DNA of 64,000 nucleotides from UBA4744 sp963707435 (GTDB taxonomy: Bacteria > Actinomycetota > Acidimicrobiia > Spongiisociales > UBA4744). The notes below the pieces were generated by a model. That model ran no database searches. It saw nothing but the letters and a program-made list of their open reading frames with translations, and had not been told where the DNA came from. A program made the position numbers and the translations under genes. The DNA lies in the NCBI GenBank assembly GCA_963707435.1, contig CAVPPF010000005.1, positions 620,001 to 684,000 of the forward strand, in the 5' to 3' direction. Of the stretch, positions 43,745 through 53,047 are shown piece by piece; the first letter of the stretch is position 1, and each line of letters begins with the position of its first letter.

Positions 43745-44820
43745 ATGTCCATCGTAGAAAACCCTGATCCGGTGGTCGGTGGTGTCGACACGCACGTCGA
43801 CGTGCATGTGGCTGCGGCGGTCAACCATGTTGGGGGGCTGTTGGGTGTTGAATCGTTCGCCACCACCCACAACGGGTATCGCCAGTTGCGGTCGTGGCTG
43901 CGGTCGCATGGTGAGCTGGTGCTGGTCGGGGTGGAGGGCACCGGCTCATATGGTGTCGGTCTTGCCCGGTATCTGACCCGGGCCGGAGTGCCTGTAGTGG
44001 AGGTGGATCGGCCGAACCGTCAAACCCAGCACCGGCAGGGCAAATCGGATCCGGTCGACGCGGTAGCGGCCGCCCGGGCGGCCCTGTCGGGAACCGCAAC
44101 CGGGCTACCGAAGCCTCGAGATGGCAACGTCGAAGCGATCCGGGTGTTGATGATCGCCCGCCGCTCAGCGGTCGATACCCGCATCGAAACCCTCAACCAG
44201 CTACGTCACGTGGTGTTCACTGCCACCCCTGAGATCCGACCGCAAGTTCAGTGGTCTCACCGCTGTCTCGTTGGCGAACAAGGCTGCGGTGTTGCGACCC
44301 CGTGAAGGTGACGACCCGGTCAGATACACCACCCAGGTCACCATCCGCACCCTCGGCCAACGAGTCAAATACCTTCGGGAAGAGGTCAAGCGGCTCAACC
44401 GGCTGCTGCGCCCCCTCATCCGTGAAACCGCCCCCGGGTTGTTAGAAGTGTTCGGAGTGGGGTTCGACACCGCCGCCAAACTGCTGGTCGCCGCCGGCGA
44501 CAACCCCGAACGGATCCGCTCCGAAGCCGCCTTCGCCCACCTGTGTGGAGTGGCCCCGATCCCCGCCTCGTCGGGCAAGACCGCCCGGCATCGGCTCAAC
44601 CGGGGTGGGAACCGCCAAGCCAACTCGGCGCTCTTCCACATCGTGCTCACCCGCATGAAACACGACCAAGCCACCCGCGACTACATCGCCCGTCGTCTCG
44701 CCGAAGGCAAAAACCATGGGCGAAATCGCCCGCATCCTCGAACGCTACGCAGCCCGAGAAGTGTTCAAACACCTCCCCATGACCCGCACAAGTCACCCTG
44801 GTCGGGATCTGGCCCGCTAG
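43745..44820 (+). pseudogene. IS110 transposase with two frameshifts
   Basis: The first frame carries the DEDD domain (GGVDTHVDVHVAAAV, GVEGTGSYG, KSDPVDAVAAARAAL) to about 44225. The next frame resumes with LANKAAVLRPREGDDPVRYT and the Transposase_20 domain (LLEVFGVGFDTAAKLLVAAG, PIPASSGKTARHRLNRGGN, the catalytic Ser region). A second shift at the A5 run 44709-44713 would restore MGEIARILERYAAREVFKHL and end at TAG 44820. Two one-base insertions thus separate it from an intact gene: recent decay or homopolymer-type sequencing errors. Confidence 0.82.
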
Positions 44821-45136
44821 AACCGGCTCATACCCCTCTGGGTTGTGCAACGAATGACCTGCCGATCCCGACACCCGACATAGCCGGACCGGCCACAGCG
44901 TGACTTACAACGAGCGTGTCCCACCACCAGCGGGTGACCCTTCCCTGTCGTGTCCGCCAATGCCACTCCGGAACCAAACCGGCCGGATGTTGCCCGGCCA
45001 CCTCAACGTGCCCACCAACCCAAAACCCAAACCCCCTTGACAAACATTACGAGACTCAATCTGCGTGGCCGATACGGTCCTGATGTGCTGCGGCGCCTCG
45101 GTCATCCGCTTCTGGTGCCGCGGATGCCGTTCGTGG

Positions 45137-45994
45137 TCATCTCGCCCGTGCGTCGGGCCCCGTCACCATTGGCAGGGCCGGGTCCTTGGTCCATTCCTCG
45201 AGAGAGCCGGGGTAGATGGCGACGTCGGTGTAGCCGGCGCGCACCATGGCGAAAGCTGCGGCGGAGGCAGCGATGCCGCCCCCACAGTAGGTGATGGCCC
45301 GCTGGTCGGGCGAGCCACCCAACCCCGATTGGATCTCCTCGGTCGATTTGAGCGAAAAGCCATCGCCGCTGATGGCTCCCATGGGTTCGTTCACCGCCGA
45401 GGCGATGTGCCCGGGCCGGTCGTACATGGCGAACAGCCCTTCGTAGCTCTCCGGGGGGAGGACGTCGATGACCCGCACAGTGGGATTCCCGGTGGCAGCG
45501 AGCACCTCGTCCTTGTCGGCGAGGGCTCGCGGGCGGGGGGCGGGGGTGAGTGCCGCTGACCGGTACTCGGTCGTTTGGTCGGTCACCGGGTGGCCGGCTT
45601 CTCGCCATTCGGCGACGCCACCCGACAGCAGTGCCGCCCGGTCGAAGCCGACCGACCACAGCAGCCACCAGACCCAAGCGGCCCACATCGATCCGGAGTT
45701 GTCGTAGAGCACTACGCGGGTTTCGTCGCCGATGCCGAGCCGACCGAACGCAGCAGCGAGTGCTCCGGCCGGGAGGGGCGTGTAGCTGAATTCGGCCTCT
45801 GGATCGGAGAGGTCGTCCTGGAGTTCGAGGAATGCAGCACCAGGGATGTGCTCGCGGTCGTAGGCGGGACGCCCGGACTTCTCGTGGCCGATTCTCATAT
45901 CCAAGAATCGAGAGCAATCGAAGACGCGGAGGCCGGTGTCGCCGAGGTGGTCGGAAAGCCATTCGATGGTGACGAGCGATTCCATGACCTGCAT
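45137..45994 (-). CDS. Thiosulfate/3-mercaptopyruvate sulfurtransferase (tandem rhodanese)
   Basis: A 285-residue protein with two rhodanese domains. The inactive first domain has HIPGAAFLELQDDLSDP and VVLYDNSGSMWAAWVWWLL (Asp at the usual Cys site). The second carries the active-site loop TYCGGGIAASAAAF with the persulfide Cys; CGGGIAA is typical of actinobacterial members. The enzyme moves sulfane sulfur from thiosulfate or mercaptopyruvate to acceptors. ATG 45994 follows AAGGA by 7 bases. It lies 171 bp past katG on the same strand. Confidence 0.9.
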   Translation of the reverse strand: MQVMESLVTIEWLSDHLGDTGLRVFDCSRFLDMRIGHEKSGRPAYDREHIPGAAFLELQDDLSDPEAEFSYTPLPAGALAAAFGRLGIGDETRVVLYDNSGSMWAAWVWWLLWSVGFDRAALLSGGVAEWREAGHPVTDQTTEYRSAALTPAPRPRALADKDEVLAATGNPTVRVIDVLPPESYEGLFAMYDRPGHIASAVNEPMGAISGDGFSLKSTEEIQSGLGGSPDQRAITYCGGGIAASAAAFAMVRAGYTDVAIYPGSLEEWTKDPALPMVTGPDARAR

Positions 45995-46165
45995 CGTAGA
46001 GGTCCTTCGAAATCAACCGCCACGCTCAGACCCAATCAAACGGGCCTGCGCACCGCACTCGGACCGGCACCTCAGGCGACATTGAAAGTCCCTTGGGCGG
46101 CTGAGATTGTTGCACGTTCTGAAGGGACTCAAGCCGATGCGCTGTTCAACGGCTGCGGATTCAGA

Positions 46166-48385
46166 TCACGGGAGATCGAAGCGGTCGTTCATCATCACCT
46201 TGTCCCAGGCGGCGACGAAGTCCCGCACCAGCTTCTCTTGACCGTCGGAGCTTCCGTAGACCTCGGCGAGCGCCCGGAGTTCGGAGTTCGATCCGAAGAC
46301 CAGGTCGACGCGGGTCCCGGTCCACCGGACGTCGCCGGTGTCGCGGTCGCGGCCCTCGAACACATCGTCGGCCTCGGAAATGGACTTCCACTCCGTGCCG
46401 GCATTGAGCAGGTTCACGAAGAAATCGTTGGTCAGCGCCTCCGGTCGATCCGTCAACACCCCGTGCCGGGAACTTCCCACATTGGTGTTGAGGACGCGCA
46501 TGCCGCCGAGAAGCGCCGTCATCTCGGGTGCGGACAGGTTCAACATGAACGCCTTGTCCACCAGCATGTGCTCTGCGGCCAGCGGAGCTCCCTTCTGCAG
46601 GTAGTTGCGGAATCCGTCGGCAACCGGCTCGAGCACCGCGAACGAGTCGACGTCGGTCTGCTCCTGTGCGGCGTCGGTGCGTCCCGGGGCGAACGGAACC
46701 TGCACGTCGTAGCCGGCCCGCTTGGCCGCCGCCTCCACGGCAGTGCAGCCACCCAGCACGATGAGGTCTGCCAGCGAGACCCTTTTGCCTCCGGTCTGCG
46801 AGTCGTTGAACCGCTGCTGGATCGCCTCGAGGGCGCCCACGACCTGCGACACACCAGACGCAACGTTGATATCCCATTCAGCCTGGGGCGAGAGGCGGAT
46901 ACGCGCTCCGTTGGCCCCGCCCCGCTTGTCGGTGTCCCGGTACGTCGATGCCGACGCCCAGGCGGTGGAGACAAGCTGAGAGATCGAAAGGCCCGAGTCC
47001 AGGATTTCGGCCTTGAGCGCGGCAATGTCGGCCCCGTCGATCAGCTCATGGTCGACGGCCGGGACGGGATCCTGCCAGATCAGCTCCTCATCCGGCACCC
47101 ACGGCCCCAGGTACCGGGTGACCGGGCCCATGTCGCGGTGCAGCAACTTGAACCAGGCGCGGGCAAACACGTCGGCGAACTCATCCGGGTTCTCGTAGAA
47201 CCGCTGCGAGATCTCCTTGTAGACGGGATCGAACTTCAAAGAGAGATCCGTCGTCGCCATCATCGGCAGCACGCGCTTGGACGGGTCGTGAGCCGCCGGT
47301 GGCATGTCCTCCGGAGCGATGTCCTTCGGGTGCCATTGATAGGCGCCTGCCGGGCTCTTGGTCAATTCCCAGTCGTACTTGAACAGCAGCTCGAAGTAGC
47401 CGTTGTCCCACCGGATCGGATGGGTGGTCCAGGCGCCTTCCAGCCCGCTGCTGATGGTGTCGTCACCCTTGCCGCTCCCGAACCTGCTCGTCCATCCGAG
47501 ACCCTGCTCGGTGAGGTCGGCGCTTTCGGGCTCGGAACCGACGTACTCGTCGGGGTTCGCCGCACCGTGGGTCTTGCCGAACGTGTGGCCACCGGCGATG
47601 AGTGCGACGGTCTCTTCGTCGTTCATAGCCATCCGGCTGAAGGTTTCGCGAATGTCCACCGCGGCGGCGAGGGGATCCGGCTTGCCGTTGGGGCCTTCAG
47701 GGTTCACGTAGATGAGACCCATCTGCACGGCACCGAGTGGGCGTTCCAGATCCCGGTCGCCGGTGTAGCGCTCGTCACCGAGCCAGGTGGTCTCCGGGCC
47801 CCAGTAGACGTCCTCCTCCGGTGCCCAGATGTCCTCACGGCCTCCGCCGAACCCGAAGGTCTTGAAACCCATCGTCTCCATCGCCCGATTGCCGGCGAAG
47901 ATCAACAGATCGGCCCAGGAGATCTTCCGGCCGTACTTCTGCTTGATAGGCCACAGCAACCGGCGGGCTTTGTCGAGGTTGACGTTGTCGGGCCAGCTGT
48001 TGAGCGGGGCGAAACGCTGCGCGCCGCTCCCACCACCGCCGCGGCCGTCGAGGGTGCGGTAGGTCCCCGCTGAGTGCCAGGTCATGCGGATGAAAAAGGG
48101 CCCGTAGTGGCCGTAGTCGGCCGGCCACCAGTCCTGGGACTGGGTCATCAGCGCGTCGACGTCCCTCGCCAGCTCGGCGAAGTCGAGACCGTTGAACTCC
48201 TCGGCGTAGTCGTAGTCATCGCCCATCGGGTCTGCGTGCGGGTTGTTCTGCCGCAGGATCCTCAAGTTCAGCTGGTTCGGCCACCAGTGCTGATTGGCCG
48301 TACCTCCGACCCGCTGGTGACCCATGTGCATCACCGGGCACTTGCCGGCCGAGGGTTCGGCCATACCGTGTTCTTTGGCACTCAT
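46166..48385 (-). CDS. katG: Catalase-peroxidase KatG
   Basis: A 739-residue bifunctional heme enzyme that removes hydrogen peroxide. The distal site is FFIRMTWHSAGTYRT (Arg, Trp, His), followed by DGRGGGGSGAQRF. The proximal heme ligand is in VALIAGGHTFGKTHGA. GLIYVNPEGPNG carries the Tyr of the Met-Tyr-Trp adduct. The second, non-heme domain follows with FADVFARAWFKLLHRDMGP at the junction. ATG 48385 follows AGGAGG by 6 bases; an in-frame extension to 48454 is not needed. No FurA gene is adjacent. Confidence 0.95.
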   Translation of the reverse strand: MSAKEHGMAEPSAGKCPVMHMGHQRVGGTANQHWWPNQLNLRILRQNNPHADPMGDDYDYAEEFNGLDFAELARDVDALMTQSQDWWPADYGHYGPFFIRMTWHSAGTYRTLDGRGGGGSGAQRFAPLNSWPDNVNLDKARRLLWPIKQKYGRKISWADLLIFAGNRAMETMGFKTFGFGGGREDIWAPEEDVYWGPETTWLGDERYTGDRDLERPLGAVQMGLIYVNPEGPNGKPDPLAAAVDIRETFSRMAMNDEETVALIAGGHTFGKTHGAANPDEYVGSEPESADLTEQGLGWTSRFGSGKGDDTISSGLEGAWTTHPIRWDNGYFELLFKYDWELTKSPAGAYQWHPKDIAPEDMPPAAHDPSKRVLPMMATTDLSLKFDPVYKEISQRFYENPDEFADVFARAWFKLLHRDMGPVTRYLGPWVPDEELIWQDPVPAVDHELIDGADIAALKAEILDSGLSISQLVSTAWASASTYRDTDKRGGANGARIRLSPQAEWDINVASGVSQVVGALEAIQQRFNDSQTGGKRVSLADLIVLGGCTAVEAAAKRAGYDVQVPFAPGRTDAAQEQTDVDSFAVLEPVADGFRNYLQKGAPLAAEHMLVDKAFMLNLSAPEMTALLGGMRVLNTNVGSSRHGVLTDRPEALTNDFFVNLLNAGTEWKSISEADDVFEGRDRDTGDVRWTGTRVDLVFGSNSELRALAEVYGSSDGQEKLVRDFVAAWDKVMMNDRFDLP

Positions 48386-48598
48386 TGCGATCCTCCTGGT
48401 TTTTATGCCGCTGCTTGCCGGCTCTGGCGTCGATGCGGGAAGGACGAGGCTCACGCCACATGCCTCACCCTAGAGTACGCGCACGACCTCCTTTTCGGCT
48501 TGTCGTGGGCGGATTTCGCAAGAACGATCCCGTCGGGAGATCTCGGCCCACCCGCCGAACCGACGATAGGCGTGTGCGATGGCTACCGCCCGGGCAGG

Positions 48599-48910
48599 CT
48601 AAGGGTCCACGGGGGATTGGTCATCTGCAAGAAGGCGGGTGAGGGCTTCGGTGCGCGGGGTCATACCAAGGCCCTCGGTGGTGGGCCATTCTTCGAGACG
48701 ATGGAACGCATGGCTCGGGAAGTCGGGCCGCGCCTGGAGCAGATCGGCCACGCTACCCCCACCTCCCAGCTTTGCCTCGCCCCGCGTACGGGTCGCCCGG
48801 AGCGACGCGAGGTCGCGTCTGTTGCGCCTCTGTTGGTGTTTCAAACGCCAAGTGAAAGGTTGACGTTCCTCGTGGGTTCGCCGATCGAGGTCCTCGAGGT
48901 CTCATGTCGG
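48599..48910 (-). pseudogene. Gene remnant in the katG upstream region, similar to the Fic gene 3' end
   Basis: The 535 bp between katG and the YibE/F gene contain no complete gene. The minus-strand frame here begins DLEDLDRRTHEERQ, clearly like the Fic protein tail RLQDLNRRIQEERK at 53048-53110, and the DNA at about 48799-48903 aligns with 53027-53119 with small gaps. The rest of the frame has no known family. No start codon suits it. It is a degraded duplication. Confidence 0.5.
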
Positions 48911-48920
48911 CGTCCAGTAT

Positions 48921-50336
48921 TTAGGTGCCGACAGTCCGTGCGGCCAGCCAGGTAGTCAGGGGAACGGCTGCCACCAGCCCGATACTCCCCACCAAAGTGC
49001 GGATGATCTCGATGGCCACCACCTCGCTGTTGGCGATGTCGCCGAGGGACTGGGATGACAGAACGAAGAGCACCAAGAGCGGAAGGGCTGCTCCTGCATA
49101 GGCGAGGAGCAGCGTGTTGACTGTCGAGGCGATGTGATCCCGGCCGATCCGTAGGCCACGGTGCCACAATTCCGGGGCAGACAGTTCAGGGTTGGCCGCT
49201 TTCAACTCCCACACCGCCGATGCTTGCGTGACGGTCACGTCGTCGAGGGCGCCGGCAACACCCAACACGATGCCCGCGAGTACCAGTCCCCTCACATCAA
49301 TCCCCTCGAAGAAGGTCAGCAAGCCCGATTCATCGGAGACGAGCCCGCTCAGGTTGGCGAGACCGACCACGGCCGAGGACAGGATCGCCGTTGTGACCAG
49401 GGCTCCCAGCATCCCCAGCAGCGCCACTGTTGTCTTGTCTCCCCAGCCGTGCGCCAGGTAGAGAGCGACGAAGGCGATACCGGCAGCCCCCACTGCGGCG
49501 ACCCAGACCGGGCTGCGCCCGTCGAGGATCGCCGGCACGACGAAAGCAAGGATGACCACCAGGCTGAGAGCCAGCCCGAGCAGGGCGGCCAGACCACGCC
49601 ACCTACCCAGCGCTACCACGGCAATGGCGAACCCGATCGCAACCAACAGGAGGATCGGGCGTCGCTGAAAATCGGCGAACTGATACTGCGTGGCCATCGT
49701 GGGGATGGAAACGCCCAATAGCTCGATACTGCCTCTCTCGCCTTCGAGGAGCGAGACCGTCACTTTCGCCCCGGCCAGCAGGCCGGACTCCGGCTGGTCG
49801 ACCGGTACCTCGTAAGTAGCGACAAAACCCGGGTCCTCACCGACCAGCACGCTGAGTTCGCGGCATGGGAGGTCGGGCGCAAACGAGCAATTGACGTCGA
49901 GCCCGCCCACAATGGTGCCGCCGGGAGGGCGGAACGAGAGAACCGCGGTCTGACCCTCGGCAAACGACGGAGTGAACGCACCGGGCGGGAACTCCTGCAC
50001 GTAGCTCAAGCCCTCGTCCGGACCCTCCAGAAGCAGGAAGGTCACCGCCAGGCACTCGAGCTGCTCCGACCCGGTCGAACAAGCTCCTTCCGCCACCGAA
50101 GTCACCCGCGCGGCATAGAACTCGGACGGAATCCCGAGCACCGCGAGCCGCTCCCTGCCCGCCTGGCCGGTCGCCCCGGTCGGCCACAACACCACAAAGC
50201 CAACAACTGTGAGCAGCGCCAGCAGTGCCGCTACTGCCCGCAGAATGCGGCGTCGCGTCGTCGCGGCCGGGAGGTCGTCACTTCCACCCTCCGCGAAGGC
50301 TCGCCAGGCCTGGTCAAGTTCCTCTGGGCGTTCCAC
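48921..50336 (-). CDS. YibE/F-family membrane protein
   Basis: A 471-residue protein. TM1 (about 30-52) precedes a periplasmic-side domain of about 150 residues with a C...C pair (VNCSFAPDLPCREL), then seven or more helices with the YibE/F signature RPILLLVAIGFAIAVVALGRWRGLAALLGL, GALDDVTVTQASAVWEL and NTLLLAYAGAALPLLVLF. A role in export has been suggested for relatives but is unproved. ATG 50336 is near the start of an acidic cytoplasmic N-terminus. It stands alone. Confidence 0.85.
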   Translation of the reverse strand: MERPEELDQAWRAFAEGGSDDLPAATTRRRILRAVAALLALLTVVGFVVLWPTGATGQAGRERLAVLGIPSEFYAARVTSVAEGACSTGSEQLECLAVTFLLLEGPDEGLSYVQEFPPGAFTPSFAEGQTAVLSFRPPGGTIVGGLDVNCSFAPDLPCRELSVLVGEDPGFVATYEVPVDQPESGLLAGAKVTVSLLEGERGSIELLGVSIPTMATQYQFADFQRRPILLLVAIGFAIAVVALGRWRGLAALLGLALSLVVILAFVVPAILDGRSPVWVAAVGAAGIAFVALYLAHGWGDKTTVALLGMLGALVTTAILSSAVVGLANLSGLVSDESGLLTFFEGIDVRGLVLAGIVLGVAGALDDVTVTQASAVWELKAANPELSAPELWHRGLRIGRDHIASTVNTLLLAYAGAALPLLVLFVLSSQSLGDIANSEVVAIEIIRTLVGSIGLVAAVPLTTWLAARTVGT

Positions 50337-50370
50337 AGGCGCCGATCATCGCACAGTCCTGTGCCAGTAA

Positions 50371-50685
50371 GTGGCTTCTCGTCCCATCTCGGTGCGTCTT
50401 ACCCCGGTTTTGACCAACCCTCTGCACGACCTCGCAGATTCCGGACTGGACGCGGTGAGCTACGCCAAATGTGAAGACCTCAAGATGGTTTCGGAGCTGC
50501 GGATGATCGCTCGGCTCGGACAGGTCGGCCCTGAGCTGACTCTTGAGGTCGGTCGGGTACTCCGTTTTTGCTCGAACTCTGACGGCCCCAGGGGCCGCGG
50601 GTACTTGGGGTTGCAGTCGTCTCCGACACCAAGCGACCCCCGGCCAGCTGGGTTTCTGGCTGGAGATACCGGGGCCCGCTGCTGA
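50371..50685 (+). pseudogene. Possible MazF/PemK-type toxin remnant
   Basis: The frame starting at 50371 reads LTPVLTNPLHDLADSGLDAV, SYAKCEDLKMVSELRMIARL and GQVGPELTLEVGRVLRF, which resembles the C-terminal half of MazF toxins (pattern: small residue, Val, Lys-Cys-Asp/Glu, Leu, then RLG and a final helix). The N-terminal half of the fold is missing and no antitoxin is beside it. After LRF the frame drifts into low-complexity read-through. The rest of this 434-bp gap shows nothing else. Confidence 0.4.
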
Positions 50686-50770
50686 GTCGAAATGAGTTGC
50701 GGCCGGACTCGTGCATACTGTGGCGGTACGCGAGCCAGTGCTGTGTAGGTCTGGCACATAGGGAGATCCG

Positions 50771-52522
50771 GTGCGTCGACTGCCAGGCGCTTCAGCAAAC
50801 AACTTGGCCGGTCTGGCAGCCATAGTTCTGGTCGTTTGGGGATGCTCGCCGTCTTCGACGGCCGTGACCGAACCGGACACCGAGGTGGCGCCCGACGCGA
50901 GCGCGCCCACCACGATCACCGTCGCTCCAACTTCGACGACGACCACAACGGCCGCTCCCATGACTACGACCACGGTTGCACGGCCGCCGGCTCCCAATGC
51001 CCGGTACGTCGTGCCTGAGGGAGAGGTGGAGCGCGAAGCGAAGCAGCTCGCCGCCGACATCGCCTACGCACTCACGACATACGAGGAATCCGACAGCCCA
51101 GAGGTGCGGCTCGTAGACATCGCCGGTCCGGAGGGTATCCCCCTGCTCCGCGAGGCCGGCGAACCCCTGATCTACAACGGTAAGTGGTCTCGCGGCGAAA
51201 TCGTGTATCCCCAGTTGGGTGGGCTGAGGAACGGAAAGGCTTCGGTGATGGTGGTGACACGCCAGACGGTGGGTACTGGCTCCGAAGCCGAGTTCTCCGT
51301 CGTCCGAACCCTGGACGTGCGTGTCATCATGGGTGAATCAGGTTGGGAGTTCGACGCGCTCGCCTCCGCCGGCGGGACCTTCGACAACCTCGAGGATCTC
51401 CTCGTCGCCGATGCCGTCGCAAACGATGCCCGAATCGAGATGCCCGACTCGGCTCGCCTCGACATCCTCACCGGTGAGATCTCGCCCATCCTGCTCGACC
51501 TGATGTTGGAAATCGCCGACATCACCCCCTACAGCGTTACGGTGATGGCAACCGGCCACCCCTATCACGTCTTCGAGACCGACCGGGTCAGCCACCACAC
51601 GGTTGGGCGGGCCATCGATATCCACACCGTGGGTGCGCGGAACGTCATCGACGACCGGGAGGAAGGCTCCCCCGCGCACGCTCTCGTGCAATGGCTGTGG
51701 GAGAACCCCAAGGTGATCCAGGTGGGAAGCCCTTCGGACATCGACGCTGGAAGCAAACGGTCCTTCGCCGACATCGTCCACCAAGACCACATCCACGTTG
51801 CCGTCGTCGGCGGAAACGACCCGGACTGGGTCCCGGCGATCGGGGACAGGGTCTGGGAGGATCTCGACGCCGACGGCATCCAGGACCCCGGCGAGGGAGG
51901 CATCGCCGGTATCGCAGTGCGTCTGTTCGATGCGGAAGGCGCCGAGATAGCTTCCACCACCACCAACGGCGACGGCAAGTATTCATTCCGGAACCTGTGG
52001 TACGGGAAGTACCACGTCGAGGTCGACATTCCCGACGGTTTCACGGCGTCGCCCCGGGATCGGGGTTCCGACGACACCACAGATTCCGACATAGACAGAA
52101 CAGGCATCATGAAACCGACCACCCTCGGCCCACGCGAGAGTGACCCGGGCTGGGATGCCGGACTCATTCCCGTCCCGGCGATCGGGGGCCGGGTTTGGGA
52201 GGATCTCGACGCCGACGGCATCCAGGACCCGGAAGAGGAAAGCATCGGCGGCATCACTGTGCGATTGTTCGATGCGGGCGGAACCAAGGTAGACACCACG
52301 ATCACCGACGCCGGCGGAAAGTACGCCTTCGTCGACCTGACACCCGGGGCTTATCGCATCGCGATCGGGATCCCGGATGGCTTCGCAGCGTCACCCCAGG
52401 ATCAGGGTTCCGACGACAGCACAGACTCCGACATCGACACCACCGGCGTCATGACATCGACCACCCTCGACTCGGGCGAACATGACCCGGACTGGGATGC
52501 CGGACTCATTCCCGTTTCCTGA
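50771..52522 (+). CDS. Secreted lipoprotein: M15-like peptidase domain plus two SdrD B-like repeats
   Basis: A 583-residue protein. The signal peptide ends in a lipobox (VLVVWGC), followed by a Thr/Pro-rich spacer (about 30-75). The central domain has SHHTVGRAIDIHTVG and DIVHQDHIHVAVVGG, the HxxxxxxD and HxH zinc pattern of LD-carboxypeptidase-like M15 enzymes. Two SdrD B-type repeats follow (about 360-470 and 475-583), each beginning IGDRVWEDLDADGIQDPGEGGI or similar with Ca2+-binding Asp/Gly residues. These repeats are stalk-forming in surface proteins. The peptidase probably acts on the cell wall (inference). GTG 50771 follows GGGAG by 7 bases. Confidence 0.75.
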   Translation: MRRLPGASANNLAGLAAIVLVVWGCSPSSTAVTEPDTEVAPDASAPTTITVAPTSTTTTTAAPMTTTTVARPPAPNARYVVPEGEVEREAKQLAADIAYALTTYEESDSPEVRLVDIAGPEGIPLLREAGEPLIYNGKWSRGEIVYPQLGGLRNGKASVMVVTRQTVGTGSEAEFSVVRTLDVRVIMGESGWEFDALASAGGTFDNLEDLLVADAVANDARIEMPDSARLDILTGEISPILLDLMLEIADITPYSVTVMATGHPYHVFETDRVSHHTVGRAIDIHTVGARNVIDDREEGSPAHALVQWLWENPKVIQVGSPSDIDAGSKRSFADIVHQDHIHVAVVGGNDPDWVPAIGDRVWEDLDADGIQDPGEGGIAGIAVRLFDAEGAEIASTTTNGDGKYSFRNLWYGKYHVEVDIPDGFTASPRDRGSDDTTDSDIDRTGIMKPTTLGPRESDPGWDAGLIPVPAIGGRVWEDLDADGIQDPEEESIGGITVRLFDAGGTKVDTTITDAGGKYAFVDLTPGAYRIAIGIPDGFAASPQDQGSDDSTDSDIDTTGVMTSTTLDSGEHDPDWDAGLIPVS

Positions 52523-52845
52523 CCGATACCCGGTAGCAGGCCGCTCTACCCCGAGTGGCTATGCCGGCGCGCAGGACGGCATCCCCACCTTTCGCGGAGA
52601 CGGGCCGGCCGATGCGACCCTGAGAGGAGCTGTTTGGATCTCTATCTGAGCCTGTGGAAGCGGGCAAGGACTCGACAATCGTGGTGGAGGGTGATCACGA
52701 GCTGCTCGGTCTGTGGCACGAAGGCGTACTGGTCCGCTGGTCCTGAACAAAGCAGCCGAGCCGAACCTGGGACTCTGCGGCCGCCCGGGAAACCCTGGGA
52801 AAGAGGACCCAGAGTGTTCAAGCCCGCCACCACAGGGCTTCGGTC
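52523..52845. other. Gap left of attL
   Basis: No complete gene in this 323-bp gap. A 40-codon open stretch ending at 52746 (TIVVEGDHELLGLWHEGVLV) has no start and may be a fragment. AAGCCC...GGGCTT near 52820-52838 resembles the terminator that follows the tRNA at 59913-59936, fitting the idea that this is the original 3' flank of the tRNA gene. Confidence 0.4.
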
Positions 52846-52893
52846 AGCACGCCCGGAGGGACTCGAACCCCCAACCTTCTGATCCGTAGTCAG
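52846..52893. repeat. attL: 48-bp direct repeat (3' part of tRNA-Arg)
   Basis: Identical base for base to 59941-59988. It corresponds to the acceptor 3' strand, T arm and anticodon arm of tRNA-Arg(ACG), without the 5' half. It marks the far end of the integrated element. Confidence 0.9.
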
Positions 52894-53047
52894 TGCGGAG
52901 CGGTTTGGATGACCTCGACTTTCATCCAGAATCGTTCGCTGGCCTGCGATTTTGCCTCTGGATATTTTGCGTCGTCTTGCATCAGTTTTCATCGTCCCGC
53001 GGCCCAGGAGCGGCCCAGAGCGACGCGACGCTGTCGTCTGTTGAGCC

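Larger units (their letters stand above)
43453..45065 (+). mobile_element. IS110-family element copy A2, full length
   Basis: A 1.61-kb element: 292-bp non-coding left end, transposase 43745-44820, 245-bp right end closing with TTGACA (45037-45042) and CTCAATCTGCG. Boundaries come from where identity with copy A1 starts (ACCGGCAGGG) and stops. Same orientation as A1. No terminal inverted repeats. Confidence 0.82.

Noticed and set aside
45575..48073. An 832-codon plus-strand open frame opposite the sulfurtransferase and katG
   Set aside because: It is antisense to two well-recognised genes; its sequence has no domain and reflects their codon bias.
52634..52882. An 82-codon open frame ending RPEGLEPPTF
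   Set aside because: This ending is the well-known spurious translation of a tRNA 3' region; here it is the attL copy.
52846..52893. A second tRNA-Arg gene
   Set aside because: Only the 3' half is present (anticodon arm onward); no 5' acceptor strand or D arm, so it is an att site.
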